Shown: positions 10,073 to 10,954 of the stretch, piece after piece | Layout of the letters: every line of letters begins with the position of its first letter | How positions within the stretch are numbered: the first letter of the stretch is position 1 | Translations under genes and position numbers: made by a program | The notes under the pieces: generated by a model | Told to the model about the DNA's origin: nothing | Seen by the model: the letters and a program-made list of their open reading frames with translations, nothing else | Databases searched by the model: none | Assembly (NCBI GenBank): GCA_964651005.1 | Contig: CAZYVL010000086.1 | Location: forward strand, 1-10,954 | Direction of reading: 5' to 3' | DNA from: DATMFV01 sp964651005 | GTDB taxonomy: Bacteria; Verrucomicrobiota; Verrucomicrobiia; Chthoniobacterales; Chthoniobacteraceae | DNA: 10,954 bases

Positions 10073-10954
10073 ATGCTCTCCGCGCCCGCCCAAACCAACA
10101 CCGCCGCCTCCGCTCCGGTGGCCTCCCCCTGGCACCGCAAGGATCTGCTCTCCATCGAGGCGCTCTCTGCGGAGGAGATCGTCTTCCTGCTCGACACCGC
10201 CGCCGCCTTCAAGGAGGTCGGCGCGCGCGACATCAAGAAAGTCCCCTCCCTGCGCGGCAAGACGCTGGTGAACTTCTTCGTGGAGCCGAGCACGCGCACG
10301 CGCATCTCCTTCGAGCTGGCCGCCTTCCGCCTGAGCGCCGACGTGGTGAACATGACGGCGAGCGCCTCCAGCCTCACCAAAGGCGAGACGCTCCGCGACA
10401 CGGCGCTCAACCTCCAGGCGCTCCACGCCGACATCATCGTCCTGCGGCACTCCTCGGCGGGCGCGGCCCAGTTCCTCGCGGAGCGGCTCGGCTCCAGCAT
10501 CATCAACGCGGGCGACGGCGCGCACGAGCACCCGACCCAGGCGCTGCTCGACACCTTCACCATCCGCGAGAAAAAAGGGCGCATCGCCGGGCTGCACGTT
10601 GTCATCATCGGCGACATCCTTTTCTCCCGCGTCGCGCGCTCCAACATCCACGCGCTCCTCAAGCTCGGCGCGCGCGTCACGCTCGTCGGCCCGAGCACGC
10701 TCGTCCCGCGCTGTTTCGAGAGGATGGGCGTCACCGTGACGCACCGGCTCGACGATGTGCCCGACCTGCTGGAAAGCGCCGACGTGGTGAACCTCCTGCG
10801 CATCCAGCACGAGCGGCAGCGCAAGGAATACTTCCCGAGCCTCGGCGAATACACCGCGCTTTTCGGACTGACGAAGGAGCGCGCCGCGCGCCTCAAACCC
10901 GACGCGCTCATCATGCACCCGGGGCCGATCAACCGGGGCGTGGAGATCGACAGC
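10073..10954 (+). CDS. pyrB: Aspartate carbamoyltransferase catalytic subunit (3' end outside window)
   Basis: An open frame of 294 codons that runs off the window. It encodes the catalytic chain that joins carbamoyl phosphate and aspartate to carbamoyl aspartate, the committed step of pyrimidine synthesis. The carbamoyl phosphate-binding motif is EPSTRTRISFE (71-81), followed by SLTKGE (100-105), HPTQALLD (153-160), GDILFSRVARSN (180-191) and MHPGPINRGVEI (281-292). GDILFSRVA has Phe where relatives commonly have His. The first 20 or so residues are a variable Ala/Ser/Pro-rich extension. The ATG at 10073 is preceded by CCCTTTTCC and no Shine-Dalgarno sequence. Only about the last 15-25 residues should be missing. 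It follows pyrR closely, a common order in PyrR-regulated operons. Confidence 0.95.
   Translation, partial: MLSAPAQTNTAASAPVASPWHRKDLLSIEALSAEEIVFLLDTAAAFKEVGARDIKKVPSLRGKTLVNFFVEPSTRTRISFELAAFRLSADVVNMTASASSLTKGETLRDTALNLQALHADIIVLRHSSAGAAQFLAERLGSSIINAGDGAHEHPTQALLDTFTIREKKGRIAGLHVVIIGDILFSRVARSNIHALLKLGARVTLVGPSTLVPRCFERMGVTVTHRLDDVPDLLESADVVNLLRIQHERQRKEYFPSLGEYTALFGLTKERAARLKPDALIMHPGPINRGVEIDS

Noticed and set aside
9346..10932. Long open frames on the - strand opposite pyrR and pyrB, including one of 528 codons
   Set aside because: They are antisense to two clearly homologous genes, have skewed Arg/Ser/Ala-rich composition typical of high-GC shadow frames, and match no family. The long pyrB frame on the + strand, cut by the window end, is the real gene.

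Overview
The window is high-GC bacterial chromosome. It holds housekeeping genes at both ends and a compositionally different accessory block in the middle. No rRNA, tRNA, phage, plasmid or CRISPR marker is present, so taxonomy rests on weak cues: GlcD-GlcF pair, PyrR beside PyrB, an Mrp without the usual CxxC, rare Shine-Dalgarno sequences and abundant short tandem repeats at gene ends. A Gram-negative, possibly a member of the Verrucomicrobiota, is my best guess, but this is inference only.

Left part (1-4419). A lipoprotein-type L,D-transpeptidase (+) converges on pyrF (-), the last step of UMP synthesis. The short gap between them is almost entirely two families of 10-11 bp tandem repeats that include the stop codons. 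Divergent from pyrF is a translationally coupled pair, glcD-glcF, encoding an FAD subunit and an iron-sulfur subunit of a glycolate / D-2-hydroxyacid oxidase. The glcD start lies inside a nine-unit 9-bp repeat that offers seven in-frame ATG codons.

Middle part (4420-7872). This stretch is visibly less GC-rich. It contains a secreted trypsin-like serine protease with an uncharacterised C-terminal half, a decayed AbiE type IV toxin-antitoxin locus (intact-looking antitoxin AbiEi, toxin AbiEii cut off after 73 codons), and an intact-looking VapBC-type pair. The AbiE remnant is flanked by a 31-bp imperfect inverted repeat (28 of 31 positions match). One copy begins exactly where the toxin reading frame breaks and supplies its stop codon, which suggests that the repeat took part in the rearrangement.

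Right part (7873-10954). Four genes run on the + strand: mrp (iron-sulfur carrier P-loop ATPase), a small conserved-looking unknown protein, pyrR (pyrimidine regulator / uracil phosphoribosyltransferase) and the start of pyrB (aspartate carbamoyltransferase, cut by the window end). A PyrR-binding-loop-like RNA motif lies upstream of the small gene. With pyrF at the other end, three genes of UMP synthesis or its control fall within about 10 kb.

Two patterns run through the whole window. Short tandem duplications (8-15 bp units) sit mainly at gene starts and ends, and several genes start with a pyrimidine-rich run ending in CC(C)ATG instead of a Shine-Dalgarno sequence.
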